Below are positions 25,078 through 33,569 of a DNA stretch of 64,000 bases, in pieces. The notes below the pieces were generated by a model that worked only from the letters and a program-made list of their open reading frames with translations, did not search any database and had not been told where the DNA came from. Each line of letters opens with the position of its first letter. Positions within the stretch are counted from its first letter, which is position 1. Source of the DNA: an uncultured Schumannella sp. Lineage in GTDB: Bacteria; Actinomycetota; Actinomycetes; Actinomycetales; Microbacteriaceae. The stretch lies in the NCBI RefSeq assembly GCF_905479755.1, contig NZ_CAJQNT010000027.1, forward strand, positions 1-64,000, in the 5' to 3' direction. The position numbers and the translations under genes were made by a program.

Positions 25078-26157
25078 TCAGCCCGCGAGCAGGGCGTCGG
25101 CGCACTCGCGCGCCCACCGCTCCGCCTCGAGCACCGTCTCCAGGCTCAGCTCGGACTCCGGCTGGTGCGCCTCGACGACGCGCTCGACGGTCTCGAGGAT
25201 GTCGAGGAACCCGATGGCGCCCGCATGGAACGCCTCGACCGCCTGCTCGTTGGCGGCGTTGAATACTGCGGGGAACGTGGCCCCGGCCGCGCCGACGCGC
25301 TTGGCGAGCGCGACGGCCGGGAACGCCTCCTCATCAAGGGGCGCGAACTCCCAGGCGGATGCCGCCGTCCAGTCGAGCGGAGCCCCGACGCCCGCCACCC
25401 GGTGCGGCCAGTCGAGGCCGAGCGAGATCGGCAGTCGCATGTCGGGCGGCGAGGCCTGGGCGATCGTCGAGCCGTCGACGAACTCGACCATCGAGTGCAC
25501 GATCGACTGCGGGTGCACCGTCACCTCGATCCGCTCGTACGGCACGTCGAAGAGCAGGTGCGCCTCGATCACTTCGAGGCCCTTGTTGACGAGCGTCGCC
25601 GAGTTGGTGGTGATGACCTTGCCCATGTCCCAGGTGGGGTGGGCGAGCGCCTCCGCGGGCGTCACCTCGCGCAACTGCTCGCGGCTGCGACCGCGAAAGG
25701 GCCCCCCGGATGCGGTGAGCACCAGGCGGGCGACCTCGGCATCCGATCCGGCCCGCAGTGCTTGCGCGATCGCGGAGTGCTCGGAGTCGACCGGCACGAT
25801 CTGCCCGGGCCTCGCGAGCGCCTTCACGAGCGGACCGCCGACGATCAGGCTCTCCTTATTGGCAAGCGCGAGCGTCGCCCCGGTCTCGAGCGCGGCGAGC
25901 GTCGGCGCGAGCCCGACCGAGCCGGTGATGCCGTTGAGCACGACGTCGGCGGGGGTGTCGCGCACCAGCTGCACCGCCTCGTCGACCCCGAGCGCGGTGC
26001 GCTCAACGCCGGTCGCGAGCACCTGTTCGGCGAGCTTCTCCTTGTTGCGGCCGGCGGCGAGCCCAACCAACTCGAAGCGGTCGGGGTTCGCGGCGATCAC
26101 CTCGAGCGCCTGGACTCCGATGGAGCCGGTGGACCCGAGGACGATCACGCGACGCAT
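25078..26157 (-). CDS. dxr: 1-deoxy-D-xylulose 5-phosphate reductoisomerase
   Basis: Second enzyme of the MEP pathway, making 2-C-methyl-D-erythritol 4-phosphate with NADPH. 359 residues, slightly short because of a compact C-terminus. NADPH-binding [14 protein letters not shown] at the N-terminus, catalytic [12 protein letters not shown], metal-binding DSEHSAIAQ, and the substrate loop [12 protein letters not shown] followed by [31 protein letters not shown] are all present. The ATG at 26157 lies 7 nt after a TAACCT box. It ends 10 nt from the convergent membrane-protein gene. Confidence 0.96.
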   Translation of the reverse strand: MRRVIVLGSTGSIGVQALEVIAANPDRFELVGLAAGRNKEKLAEQVLATGVERTALGVDEAVQLVRDTPADVVLNGITGSVGLAPTLAALETGATLALANKESLIVGGPLVKALARPGQIVPVDSEHSAIAQALRAGSDAEVARLVLTASGGPFRGRSREQLREVTPAEALAHPTWDMGKVITTNSATLVNKGLEVIEAHLLFDVPYERIEVTVHPQSIVHSMVEFVDGSTIAQASPPDMRLPISLGLDWPHRVAGVGAPLDWTAASAWEFAPLDEEAFPAVALAKRVGAAGATFPAVFNAANEQAVEAFHAGAIGFLDILETVERVVEAHQPESELSLETVLEAERWARECADALLAG

Positions 26158-26164
26158 GTGCGCC

Positions 26165-26170
26165 AGGTTA
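26165..26170 (-). promoter_or_regulatory. -10 box of a probably leaderless dxr promoter
   Basis: TAACCT on the minus strand, ending 7 nt before the dxr ATG. It directly follows the hairpin at 26171-26193, so one transcript seems to end where the next begins. Confidence 0.5.
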
Positions 26171-26193
26171 CGCGCTGCGAACTCCGCAGCGCG
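26171..26193 (-). terminator. Hairpin after the FKBP gene
   Basis: Perfect 9-bp stem CGCGCTGCG / CGCAGCGCG with a 5-nt loop, 21 nt after the stop of the peptidyl-prolyl isomerase gene and before dxr. No U tract. A likely terminator of actinobacterial style. Confidence 0.5.
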
Positions 26194-26214
26194 AAACCCG
26201 GGCAGTGCGTCGGA

Positions 26215-27192
26215 CTAGACCGCGGGCGTCGTGGCGAGGATGTCGACCACGAAGACGATCGTGTCGTCCTCTTCGATGCCGGCAGTCTCGTTGCCGCCGC
26301 TCGGGCCGTAGCCGAGGTCGGCTGGGATGATCACGACAACCTGCGAGCCGACGGCCTGGCCGACGAGCGCGTCACCGAAGCCCTCGATCACGCCCTCCGT
26401 CGAGAAGCTCGTCGGGCCGCTGCCCCAGCTCTCGTCGAAGATCTCGCCGGTGCGCCAGTTGATGCCCTGGTACTGCACCGTGACGGTGTCGCCGGCGGCA
26501 ACGACGTCACCGTCGCCGACACGCGTGAGCGCGAGCGTGAGCTCGTCGGGGGCGTCCTCATCGGGAATGGTGACCGTCGGGCGGCCATCCGCGTCGAACT
26601 CGACCGAGAGCGGGAAGTCATCCGGCAGGTCCTGCTCTTCGCCATCCGCCGCGGTCGCCACGACATCCACGACATCAACGACGAAGATCACCGAATCGCC
26701 GGCCTCGATTCCGAAGTCCGCGTAGCCGAGGTCGCCGAAGGCATCGACGGATGCGACAACACTTGCGATCCGGTCGCCGACGCTCGCGCACTCCACGGTC
26801 TTCACGATCCCGGGAAGCGTGACCGCCTCATCGACAGTGAGCTGGATCGACCCGCCGGTCCCGAATCCGGTCGAGGTGGCGAGCTCACCCGTCACCGCGT
26901 TGTAGAGCGTGAAGTCGAGCAGCGCGAGGCTGCCGGCCTCCACCTGCTCGCCGTCACCCTCACTGACGATCGTGCGCTGCGTCTCCTCCACCGAGACGGG
27001 CGCGTCGATCGTGACAGTGGGCTCCTCGCCGAACGCCCCGACGACCGAAATGGCCTCCGACGTCGAGCCGGACGCGATCCCGACGCACGAACCGTCGCCG
27101 GTCGCGGTGTCAGTCTCGGTGCTCGTCGCGGTGCAACCCGCGAGGATGAGCGCGGCAGCGGTCACAGACAAAATGGGCAAGGCGGAACGCAC
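26215..27192 (-). CDS. FKBP-type peptidyl-prolyl isomerase lipoprotein
   Basis: Secreted, lipid-anchored prolyl isomerase helping fold exported proteins. 325 residues. The signal ends at LILAGC (Cys20), then a linker. A first FKBP-like domain (about 50-185) is degenerate, and a second canonical one (about 215-325) has VTVQYQGINWRTGEIFDESW, VIEGFGDALVGQAVGSQVVVIIPADLGYG in pattern. I chose GTG at 27192 because GAGGAG lies 5 nt upstream and it leaves a clean signal peptide; an ATG at 27219 is less likely. A -10-like TAGCTT at 27231-27236 may start the transcript. Confidence 0.9.
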   Translation of the reverse strand: MRSALPILSVTAAALILAGCTATSTETDTATGDGSCVGIASGSTSEAISVVGAFGEEPTVTIDAPVSVEETQRTIVSEGDGEQVEAGSLALLDFTLYNAVTGELATSTGFGTGGSIQLTVDEAVTLPGIVKTVECASVGDRIASVVASVDAFGDLGYADFGIEAGDSVIFVVDVVDVVATAADGEEQDLPDDFPLSVEFDADGRPTVTIPDEDAPDELTLALTRVGDGDVVAAGDTVTVQYQGINWRTGEIFDESWGSGPTSFSTEGVIEGFGDALVGQAVGSQVVVIIPADLGYGPSGGNETAGIEEDDTIVFVVDILATTPAV

Positions 27193-27271
27193 GGGACTCC
27201 TCGGGGTTGTTTCGACCATCCTCGTGCACAAAGCTATGCCCGCGCTGTACGCCCCGCTGTCGGGTGCGAAC

Positions 27272-27277
27272 TACTCT
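27272..27277 (+). promoter_or_regulatory. -10 box of a probably leaderless gabT promoter
   Basis: TACTCT ending 6 nt before the ATG of the first GABA aminotransferase gene. No other ribosome binding site fits well. Same geometry as at several other genes in the window. Confidence 0.5.
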
Positions 27278-27283
27278 GGAGTC

Positions 27284-28609
27284 ATGGAATTCAGCGTCCC
27301 GCAGGAGCGCAAGCTCGTCAGCGAACTCCCCGGCCCGAAGTCGATCGCCTTGCAGGAGCGTCGGGTCGCGAGCGTGTCGCGCGGCGCGGGAACCCTCGCC
27401 AACATCTACATGGACCACGGTGCCGGCGCGATCCTCGTCGACGTCGACGGCAACCAGCTCATCGACCTCGGCTGCGGCATCGGTGTGACCACCATCGGGC
27501 ACGCCAACCCCGAGGTCGCCGAGGCCGCCTACGAGCAGTCCAAGAAGCTCACCCACACACTGTTCACCGTGACGCCGTACGAGAACTACGTGGCCGTCGC
27601 CGAGAAGCTCGCCGAGATCACCCCCGGCGACTTCGAGAAGCGCTCCGTCCTCGTCAACTCGGGCGCCGAAGCCGTCGAGAACGCGGTCAAGATCGCCCGC
27701 AAGTTCACGGGCCGCCGGGCGATCGTCTCCCTCGACCATGCCTTCCACGGCCGCACCAACCTGACGATGGCGATGACCTACCGCCCCTGGCCCGAGCGCG
27801 CCGGCATGGGCCCGTTCCCGGGCGAGTTGTACTCGGTGCCCGTCAGCTACCCGTTCCGTGACGGCCTCTCCGGCGAAGACGCCGCCGCGAAGACCATCGA
27901 CTACATCACCACCCACATCGGCGCGAGCGAAGTTGCCGCGTTCTTCGTCGAGCCGATCCAGGGCGACGGCGGCATCGTCATCCCCGCGCCCGGCTACTTC
28001 GCCGCGATCAAAAAATTCTGCGACGACAACGGCATCGTCTTCGTCGCCGACGAGATCCAGGCGGGCATCGCCCGCACCGGCACCTGGTACTCGATCGAGC
28101 ACCACGGCGTCGTGCCCGACCTCGTCACCACCGCGAAAGGCATCGCGGGCGGATTCCCCCTCGCCGCCGTCACCGGCCGCGCCGACATCATGGATGCCGT
28201 CCAACCCGGCGGCATCGGCGGCACCTTCGGCGGCAATCCGGTCTCGACCGCGGCCGCCCTCAAGGTGTTCGAAATCATCGAACGCGACAACCTGCTCGGC
28301 GAGGCGCTCCGCGTCGAGCGCGCGCTGCAGGCGCGCATCGGCGACTGGGCCGAAAGGTTCGACATCGTCGGCGAAGTGCGGGGCAAGGGCGCCATGTTCG
28401 GCGTCGAACTCGTCAAGCCCGGCACCCGCGATCCGAACCCGGAGGCGCTCAGCGCGGTGCTGAAGTTCGCGCTCGAGCGCGGAGTCATCCCCCTCGACGC
28501 GGGAAGCTGGGACTCGGTGCTGCGCATCATGCCGAGCGTCGTGATCAGCGAAGCGCTCATCGACGACGCGGCGACGGTGCTCGAAGAGGCCTTCGCCTCG
28601 CTCGGCTAG
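27284..28609 (+). CDS. gabT: 4-aminobutyrate aminotransferase, copy 1
   Basis: PLP enzyme moving the amino group of GABA to 2-oxoglutarate, giving succinate semialdehyde. 441 residues, class III fold. It has VNSGAEAVENAVKIARK (phosphate binding), the FHGRTNLTMAMTYRPWPE block, EPIQGDGG, the PLP aspartate in VADEIQAGIARTG (Asp256) and the Schiff-base lysine in TTAKGIAGGFP (Lys285). A paralogue lies 1.9 kb downstream. Four bases separate its stop from the next gene. With the PotABCD importer and the aldehyde dehydrogenase cluster it fits putrescine-to-succinate breakdown. Confidence 0.93.
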   Translation: MEFSVPQERKLVSELPGPKSIALQERRVASVSRGAGTLANIYMDHGAGAILVDVDGNQLIDLGCGIGVTTIGHANPEVAEAAYEQSKKLTHTLFTVTPYENYVAVAEKLAEITPGDFEKRSVLVNSGAEAVENAVKIARKFTGRRAIVSLDHAFHGRTNLTMAMTYRPWPERAGMGPFPGELYSVPVSYPFRDGLSGEDAAAKTIDYITTHIGASEVAAFFVEPIQGDGGIVIPAPGYFAAIKKFCDDNGIVFVADEIQAGIARTGTWYSIEHHGVVPDLVTTAKGIAGGFPLAAVTGRADIMDAVQPGGIGGTFGGNPVSTAAALKVFEIIERDNLLGEALRVERALQARIGDWAERFDIVGEVRGKGAMFGVELVKPGTRDPNPEALSAVLKFALERGVIPLDAGSWDSVLRIMPSVVISEALIDDAATVLEEAFASLG

Positions 28610-28614
28610 GCGCG

Positions 28615-29640
28615 ATGAGCGTGACTTCGCCGCCGGAGACGGGGCGGCACCGACAACCGCGGCGGCGCCCGTGGGTGTCGCTCCTCGCCTCGCTGACCGT
28701 CATCGCGGTCGCCGCGATCGTGATCGCGCCCTGGGACGCGCAGCGCCGCCAGGTGATCGCCGACCAGATCACCGTCTGGACGAATCCGCCGAGCGCGGAG
28801 ATCGAAGCGATCGCCGACGCGACGCTGCTCACCGAGGACGCCCGACGCGTGTTCTTCGCGAGCCTGCCCGTCATCGAGGAGGCCGAGACCTTCAACGAGC
28901 ACTGCTCCATCGAGGGCGCGACCGTGCTCGGCTGCTACGCGGCGGAACGCATCTACGTCTTCAACGTCACCGACGACCGGCTCGCCGGGACGGTCGAAGT
29001 CACCGCCGTGCACGAGCTCATGCACGCGCTCTACGACCGGCTCTCGAGTTCGGAGCGGGAACGCGTGGATGCCCTGGTCGCCGCAGCGGTCGCCGAAATC
29101 CCCGACGACGACCCGGTGCGCGACGTGCTCGCCACCTACCCCGAATCGCAGCAGGCCGACGAGTGGCACGCACGGCTCGCGACCGAGTTCTCCGATATCG
29201 GCACCGAACTCGAAGAGTATTTCGCGCAGTATTTCGGCAACCGGCAGCTCGTCGTCGAACTCACCGCCCAATCGCGCGCCGCACTCACCGAACTGGAGAG
29301 CGAAATCGCCGCCCTCGTCGCGCAGATCGACGAGCTCGGCGCCGACCTCGAGAGCCGCGGAAACCGCTACGAGCAGCAGCTCGCGACACTCAACACGGAG
29401 ATCGCCGACTTCAACCGGCGCGCCGACGCCGACGAGTTCGACAGCGCCGAACAGTTCAACTCGGAGCGCGCCGCCCTCCTCGCACGCAGCGACGCGCTCG
29501 AGGCCGACCGCATCGACCTCAACGCCGACACCGCCCGATACAACGAACTGGTCGCCGAGCTGAACGCCCTCGATGCGCGCTACGCCGACCTGTACTCGCA
29601 ACTCTCCAGCACACAAGCCCCCTCGAACGTCGAGGATTAA
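28615..29640 (+). CDS. Membrane-anchored protein with HEXXH motif and coiled coil
   Basis: 341 residues, no family recognised. A basic cytoplasmic tail is followed by one membrane helix (about 21-39), then an extracytoplasmic region with HELMHALYD (HEXXH at 133-137), two nearby cysteines (97 and 107) and, about 60 residues on, the acidic stretch TELEEYFAQYFGN that could supply a third zinc ligand. From about 215 to 330 it is a long coiled coil rich in Leu, Glu and Ala. This looks like a membrane-bound zinc peptidase or an inactive relative; the metal site is inferred from the motif only. It starts 5 nt after the gabT stop. Confidence 0.75.
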   Translation: MSVTSPPETGRHRQPRRRPWVSLLASLTVIAVAAIVIAPWDAQRRQVIADQITVWTNPPSAEIEAIADATLLTEDARRVFFASLPVIEEAETFNEHCSIEGATVLGCYAAERIYVFNVTDDRLAGTVEVTAVHELMHALYDRLSSSERERVDALVAAAVAEIPDDDPVRDVLATYPESQQADEWHARLATEFSDIGTELEEYFAQYFGNRQLVVELTAQSRAALTELESEIAALVAQIDELGADLESRGNRYEQQLATLNTEIADFNRRADADEFDSAEQFNSERAALLARSDALEADRIDLNADTARYNELVAELNALDARYADLYSQLSSTQAPSNVED

Positions 29641-29687
29641 CCGCCGAACAGTCGTACGATCGGGTCACGAACTTCGAAGGAGAAGCG

Positions 29688-29924
29688 ATGAGCGACACGA
29701 TCTTGGGCAAACTCAGCGGCGGACCGCTCGGCGGCCAGACGCTGCCGCTCTCGGCGACCACGCTCGCCGAGGTCGACGACGAACTGATCCTGCCCTGGGA
29801 ACAGGGACAACTGATCTACCGTCGCGCTGGCGAAGCCGAAAACACCGGCCCGCACGACGGGCCGACGATGGTGCCGTTCCGCTACGACGCCGAACACTCC
29901 GCCAACTCGGCCCCCGAAGACTAG
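29688..29924 (+). CDS. Small conserved-looking protein, unknown function
   Basis: 78 residues beginning MSDTILGKLSGGPLGGQTLP and ending in an acidic tail. No membrane helix or metal motif. The ATG has a good ribosome binding site (GAAGGAGAA, 5 nt spacing) and a TACGAT box lies at 29655-29660, so it is probably expressed on its own. A middle WEQGQLIYRRAGEAE and TMVPFRYD suggest a small beta fold. Its stop codon TAG overlaps the stop of the opposite OsmC-like gene in a shared CTAG. I do not recognise a function. Confidence 0.7.
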   Translation: MSDTILGKLSGGPLGGQTLPLSATTLAEVDDELILPWEQGQLIYRRAGEAENTGPHDGPTMVPFRYDAEHSANSAPED

Positions 29925-30391
29925 GCGCGCACGACCAGTTCGGGCTCGTGCCGCACGGGGAAGTTCACCGAGTTGGCGATGAAGCAGAGCGCTCTCGCCT
30001 CGGCGTGGAGTTCGCGGGCCCGGTCCCGGTCCCCCGCCGAGATTGTGACGACGGGGCGCAGCACGGCCTCGCGAAAGCGGCCCGCGCCGTCCGCATCCAC
30101 GACGAGGATGCCCGAGGCGGCATCGCGGTACTCCTCGACGACGACGCCCGCCGCCGTCGCCACATACAGATAGCTGAGCATGTGGCACTGGCTGAGCGCC
30201 GCGATGAGTTCCTCCTCCGGGTTCCAAAGCGCCGCATCCCCGTGAAAGACGCGCGCGCTCGACGCGCGGATCGCCTCTTTTCCGGGTGCGGAGATGATGT
30301 GCTCGCGACCGAAGCCCCGCGCGGTGCGGGTTCCCTCACCGCGGTTTCCCGTCCACTCGACGGAAACCGCAAACTCATGCGTGCTTTTCAC
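29921..30391 (-). CDS. OsmC family peroxiredoxin-like protein
   Basis: 156-residue OsmC/Ohr-type protein that would reduce organic or fatty-acid hydroperoxides using two cysteines. The first Cys lies in ELIAALSQCHMLSYLY, the second in EARALCFIANSVNFPV, with an Arg-bearing N-terminal beta region (SVEWTGNRGEGTRTARGF). The SQCHM context points to the OsmC/YhfA side of the family rather than Ohr. I chose GTG at 30391 because GAGGG lies 7 nt upstream; an in-frame start 15 codons earlier lacks a site. It is divergent from the second gabT. Confidence 0.88.
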   Translation of the reverse strand: MKSTHEFAVSVEWTGNRGEGTRTARGFGREHIISAPGKEAIRASSARVFHGDAALWNPEEELIAALSQCHMLSYLYVATAAGVVVEEYRDAASGILVVDADGAGRFREAVLRPVVTISAGDRDRARELHAEARALCFIANSVNFPVRHEPELVVRA

Positions 30392-30456
30392 CGGATTCCC
30401 TCTTTTCGGCGCGATCTTATTGCGCTTTTCGTCCAAATTCGTTGCACCCGGAGTCG

Positions 30457-30462
30457 TAGGAT
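30457..30462 (+). promoter_or_regulatory. -10 box of a probably leaderless second gabT promoter
   Basis: TAGGAT ending 6 nt before the ATG at 30469, in a comparatively AT-rich divergent gap with the OsmC-like gene (30392-30468). Confidence 0.55.
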
Positions 30463-30468
30463 CTGAGC

Positions 30469-31815
30469 ATGAGCGACACGCTGACCTCCCCCACGCTAGC
30501 CCCGGTCCCGACGATGCGTCGCGTCGTCACGGCCATCCCCGGGCCGAAGTCGGCGCAGCTGGAGGAGCGCCGACGCGCGGTCGTTTCGACGGGGGTCTCC
30601 TCCGCGCTCCCCGTCTACATCGCGCGCGCCCACGGCGCGATCCTCGTCGACGTTGACGACAATGCTCTGCTCGACCTGGGCGGCGGCATCGGCGTCACCA
30701 CGATCGGTCACACCGACGACGCCGTCGTCGCTGCGGCGCGCGAACAGCTCGGCGATGTGACCCACACACTCTTCACGATCACGCCGTACGAGGAGTACAT
30801 CCGCGTCGCAGAGCTGCTTGCCGAGCACACCCCGGGCGACTTCGCCAAGAAGACCGTGCTCGTCAACTCGGGCGCCGAAGCCGTCGAGAACGGCGTCAAG
30901 ATCGCCCGCAAGTACACCGGGCGCTCCGGCGTCGCGGTGCTGGAACACGCCTATCACGGGCGCACCAACCTGACCATGGCGATGAACTTCAAGGCCATGC
31001 CCTACTCGCTCGGTTTCGGTCCCTTCGCCGGCGACGTCTACCGCGCCCCGAACTCCTACCCGCTGCACGACGGACTCACCGGCGAGCAGGCGGCGGCGCG
31101 CACGATCGCCTACCTGGAGAAGACCGTCGGCGCGGCCGATCTCGCCTGCCTCGTCGTGGAGCCGATCCAGGGCGAAGGCGGCTTCATCGTGCCCGCCGCG
31201 GGCTATCTGCCGGCGCTGCAGGAGTGGTGCACCGCCCACGGGATCGTGTTCATCGCCGACGAGATCCAGTCCGGCATGGCGCGCACCGGCCGCTACTTCG
31301 CGAGCGAACACTTCGGGTTGGTGCCCGACCTCGTGCTCTCGGCCAAGGGCATCGCGGGCGGCCTGCCGCTCGCGGGCGTCACCGGCCGGGCCGAGATCAT
31401 GGATGCCGCCCAGCCCGGCGGCCTTGGCGGCACCTTCGGCGGCAACCCGGTCGCCTGCGCCGCCGCGATCGCCGTCTTCGAGCGCATCGAGAGCGACGAC
31501 CTGCTCGCCGAGGCGACCCGTATCGAGGGTGTGCTCGTGCCCGCGCTCCGCGAGCTGCAGGCGCGCTTCCCCGTCATCCGCGAGGTGCGCGGCATCGGCG
31601 CGATGATCGCGATCGAGCTCGCCGACCCCGAGACCGGCGCGCCGAACGCGGCCGCCGTCGGCTCGCTCGTCGCGTACGCCGCGCAGCAGGGTGTGCTGCT
31701 GCTTTCGGCCGGCACGTACGGCAACGTGCTGCGCATGCTGCCCTCGCTCGCGATCACCGACGAGCAGCTGCACGACGCGCTCGGCGTGCTCGAGTCGGGC
31801 CTCGCCGCGCTCTAA
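30469..31815 (+). CDS. gabT: 4-aminobutyrate aminotransferase, copy 2
   Basis: 448-residue paralogue of the aminotransferase at 27284, strongly similar along its whole length. It has VNSGAEAVENGVKIARKYTG, YHGRTNLTMAMNFKAMP, EPIQGEGGFIVPA, the PLP aspartate in IADEIQSGMARTG and the lysine in SAKGIAGGLP. Differences cluster in the N-terminal 25 residues and in the C-terminal domain, so the two may differ in amine choice (GABA, 5-aminovalerate, beta-alanine). It is followed by a convergent gap with two large palindromes. Confidence 0.92.
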   Translation: MSDTLTSPTLAPVPTMRRVVTAIPGPKSAQLEERRRAVVSTGVSSALPVYIARAHGAILVDVDDNALLDLGGGIGVTTIGHTDDAVVAAAREQLGDVTHTLFTITPYEEYIRVAELLAEHTPGDFAKKTVLVNSGAEAVENGVKIARKYTGRSGVAVLEHAYHGRTNLTMAMNFKAMPYSLGFGPFAGDVYRAPNSYPLHDGLTGEQAAARTIAYLEKTVGAADLACLVVEPIQGEGGFIVPAAGYLPALQEWCTAHGIVFIADEIQSGMARTGRYFASEHFGLVPDLVLSAKGIAGGLPLAGVTGRAEIMDAAQPGGLGGTFGGNPVACAAAIAVFERIESDDLLAEATRIEGVLVPALRELQARFPVIREVRGIGAMIAIELADPETGAPNAAAVGSLVAYAAQQGVLLLSAGTYGNVLRMLPSLAITDEQLHDALGVLESGLAAL

Positions 31816-31867
31816 CCCCCACACCGACACCCCCGCGCCGACACCCTCGCGCCGAAACCCTCGCGCG

Positions 31868-31932
31868 CAAACTCGGAGATTCGGCACGCTCGTCCACGAG
31901 TCGTGGACGAAACGCCGGATTCTCCGACTTTG
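31868..31932. repeat. Palindromic repeat family B, copy 1
   Basis: 65-bp near-perfect inverted repeat: arms of 32 nt start CAAACTCGGAGATTCGGC and end GCCGGATTCTCCGACTTTG, meeting in the core GTCCACGAGTCGTGGAC, which is palindromic around one base. Immediately after it the right arm is repeated once more (CGCCGCATTCTCCGAGCTTG, about 31942-31961). It lies downstream of gabT and downstream of the convergent aminotransferase gene, so it could end transcription from both sides. Confidence 0.85.
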
Positions 31933-32051
31933 CGGAGGGAGCGCCGCATTCTCCGAGCTTGCGGAGGAAGCGCCGCAGGCATCCGACTCCAACCGACACC
32001 ACTCAACCCCCCAAACAGGCCCGGCTCCCTCAGGCGCATCTCACCCGCGCG

Positions 32052-32116
32052 CAAACTCGGAGATTCGGCACGCTCGTCCACGAGTCGTGGACGAGACGCC
32101 GGATTCTCCGACTTTG
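32052..32116. repeat. Palindromic repeat family B, copy 2
   Basis: Second 65-bp copy, 184 bp after the first, identical in the core GTCCACGAGTCGTGGAC and with very few differences elsewhere. The remaining DNA of the gap 31816-32197 contains CACCGACACC-type tandem bits (31816-31860) and GGGCGCGGGGC simple sequence (32120-32190) and no gene. Confidence 0.85.
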
Positions 32117-32197
32117 CGGAGGAGGCGCGGGGTGGGCGCGGGGCGGGCGCGGGGCGCGGGACGGCGGCGCGGGGCGCCCCCGCGCGGCAACCGGCGC

Positions 32198-33565
32198 TCA
32201 GCCGAACAGCGAGGCGACCGCGTCGCGGAACGCGACCGTGTGACGCGCCACATCCTCGCTCGTGGTGGCCGGACACATGAGCGCCATGTTGTGAAACGGC
32301 GTGATCAGAATGCCGCGGTTCAGCGCGTGCAGGTGCAGGTACTGTTGCAGCTCGAAATCGTCGGCCTCGGCCGCCTCGCGACCGTCGCGCGGCGGCGTCG
32401 CGCGGAAGCTGTACTCGGCGCGGCACCCGAGCTGGGTGACCTGCCACGGCGCGTCGAACTCGTCGATGGAGGCCTGAACGCCCTCGGTCCACTCGCGGGC
32501 GCGCTCGATCATGCCCGGATACGCCTCGGCGGTGAGCACCTCGCCGAGCGTTGCTCGCACTCCCGCCATCGACAGGGCGTTTCCGGCGAGCGTGCCGCCG
32601 ACTCCCCCGACGTCGAGATCCTCGCGCCCCTCCCCGCGCCAGTGCAGGCTCTCGGCCACCCGTTCGGCGAGAGCGTCGGTCATTCCCCACGCCGCCGCCG
32701 GGATGCCGCCCCCGATCGTCTTGCCGACCACCACGACATCGGGTCGAAGCCCGTCGCGCGCGGTCATTCCGCCAGGGCCCGCGCACAGGGTGTGCGTCTC
32801 GTCGATCACGAGGAGCGTGCCGCTCGCATCGCACGCGGCGCGAACCGCCTCGTGCCAGCCCGGCTCCGGCAGCACGATCCCGATGTTGGTGAGTGCCGGT
32901 TCGATGAGCACCGCGGCGACCTCGTGCGAGGCGAGCGCCGCCTCCATTGCCGGGATGTCGTTGAACGGCACCACAACCGTCGTCTCCGCCGGGTCCACGG
33001 GCGGGCCGATGTTGCCGCGCCGCGACACGACACGACCTTCCTCGTCGAGCGTGGCGTACGCCTCGTCGACGGTGCCGTGGTAGCAGTAGTCGATCACGAG
33101 CACCTTGGCGCGCCCGGTCGCCTGCCGCGCGTAGCGCAGCACATGGCGGTTGGCGTCGGTGGCGCTCAGCGTGAACTGCCAGCGCGGCAGCCCGAAGCGC
33201 TCGGCCAGCAGACCGGCGGCGGACGCCGCATCCGCGGTCGGAAGCATGAAAGTGGATCCGCGACGCAACTGCGCGGTGATCGCGGCCACCGACTTCTCGG
33301 GAGCGTGCCCGACCATCGCGCCGGTGTCACCGAGGCACAGGTCGACGTGGTCGATCCCGTCAGCGCACTCGAAGTGCGCCCCCGCCGCGGCCACCACATA
33401 GGGAGGCCACGGGCCCGGCCACTTCGCCATCCAGAGCATCGGCACCCCGTCGGGCAGGTGTTCGCGCCCCGCCTCGAACAGCCGCCGGGATTCGGGGCGC
33501 GCCGCGGCGTAGCGCGCCAGTTCGTCCTCGAACAGTCGCGCGAGCCGCTGCCGGTCGGCGTACAT
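32198..33565 (-). CDS. Class III aminotransferase, encoded with a Pot-type importer
   Basis: 455-residue PLP aminotransferase related to glutamate-1-semialdehyde aminomutase and similar transaminases. It has LSATDANRHVLRYARQATGR in the phosphate-binding place, YHGTVDEAYATL, the PLP aspartate in LLVIDETHTLCAGPGG, and the lysine in VVVGKTIGGGIPAAAWG. The usual SGAEA phosphate motif is replaced by SATDA. The ATG at 33565 lies 4 nt after the potC stop, so it is the fifth gene of the importer operon and probably handles the imported amine. It is clearly more distant from the two GabT copies than they are from each other. The substrate is unknown; an amine or amino acid derived from polyamines is likely. 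Confidence 0.85.
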   Translation of the reverse strand: MYADRQRLARLFEDELARYAAARPESRRLFEAGREHLPDGVPMLWMAKWPGPWPPYVVAAAGAHFECADGIDHVDLCLGDTGAMVGHAPEKSVAAITAQLRRGSTFMLPTADAASAAGLLAERFGLPRWQFTLSATDANRHVLRYARQATGRAKVLVIDYCYHGTVDEAYATLDEEGRVVSRRGNIGPPVDPAETTVVVPFNDIPAMEAALASHEVAAVLIEPALTNIGIVLPEPGWHEAVRAACDASGTLLVIDETHTLCAGPGGMTARDGLRPDVVVVGKTIGGGIPAAAWGMTDALAERVAESLHWRGEGREDLDVGGVGGTLAGNALSMAGVRATLGEVLTAEAYPGMIERAREWTEGVQASIDEFDAPWQVTQLGCRAEYSFRATPPRDGREAAEADDFELQQYLHLHALNRGILITPFHNMALMCPATTSEDVARHTVAFRDAVASLFG

Positions 33566-33569
33566 TCTT

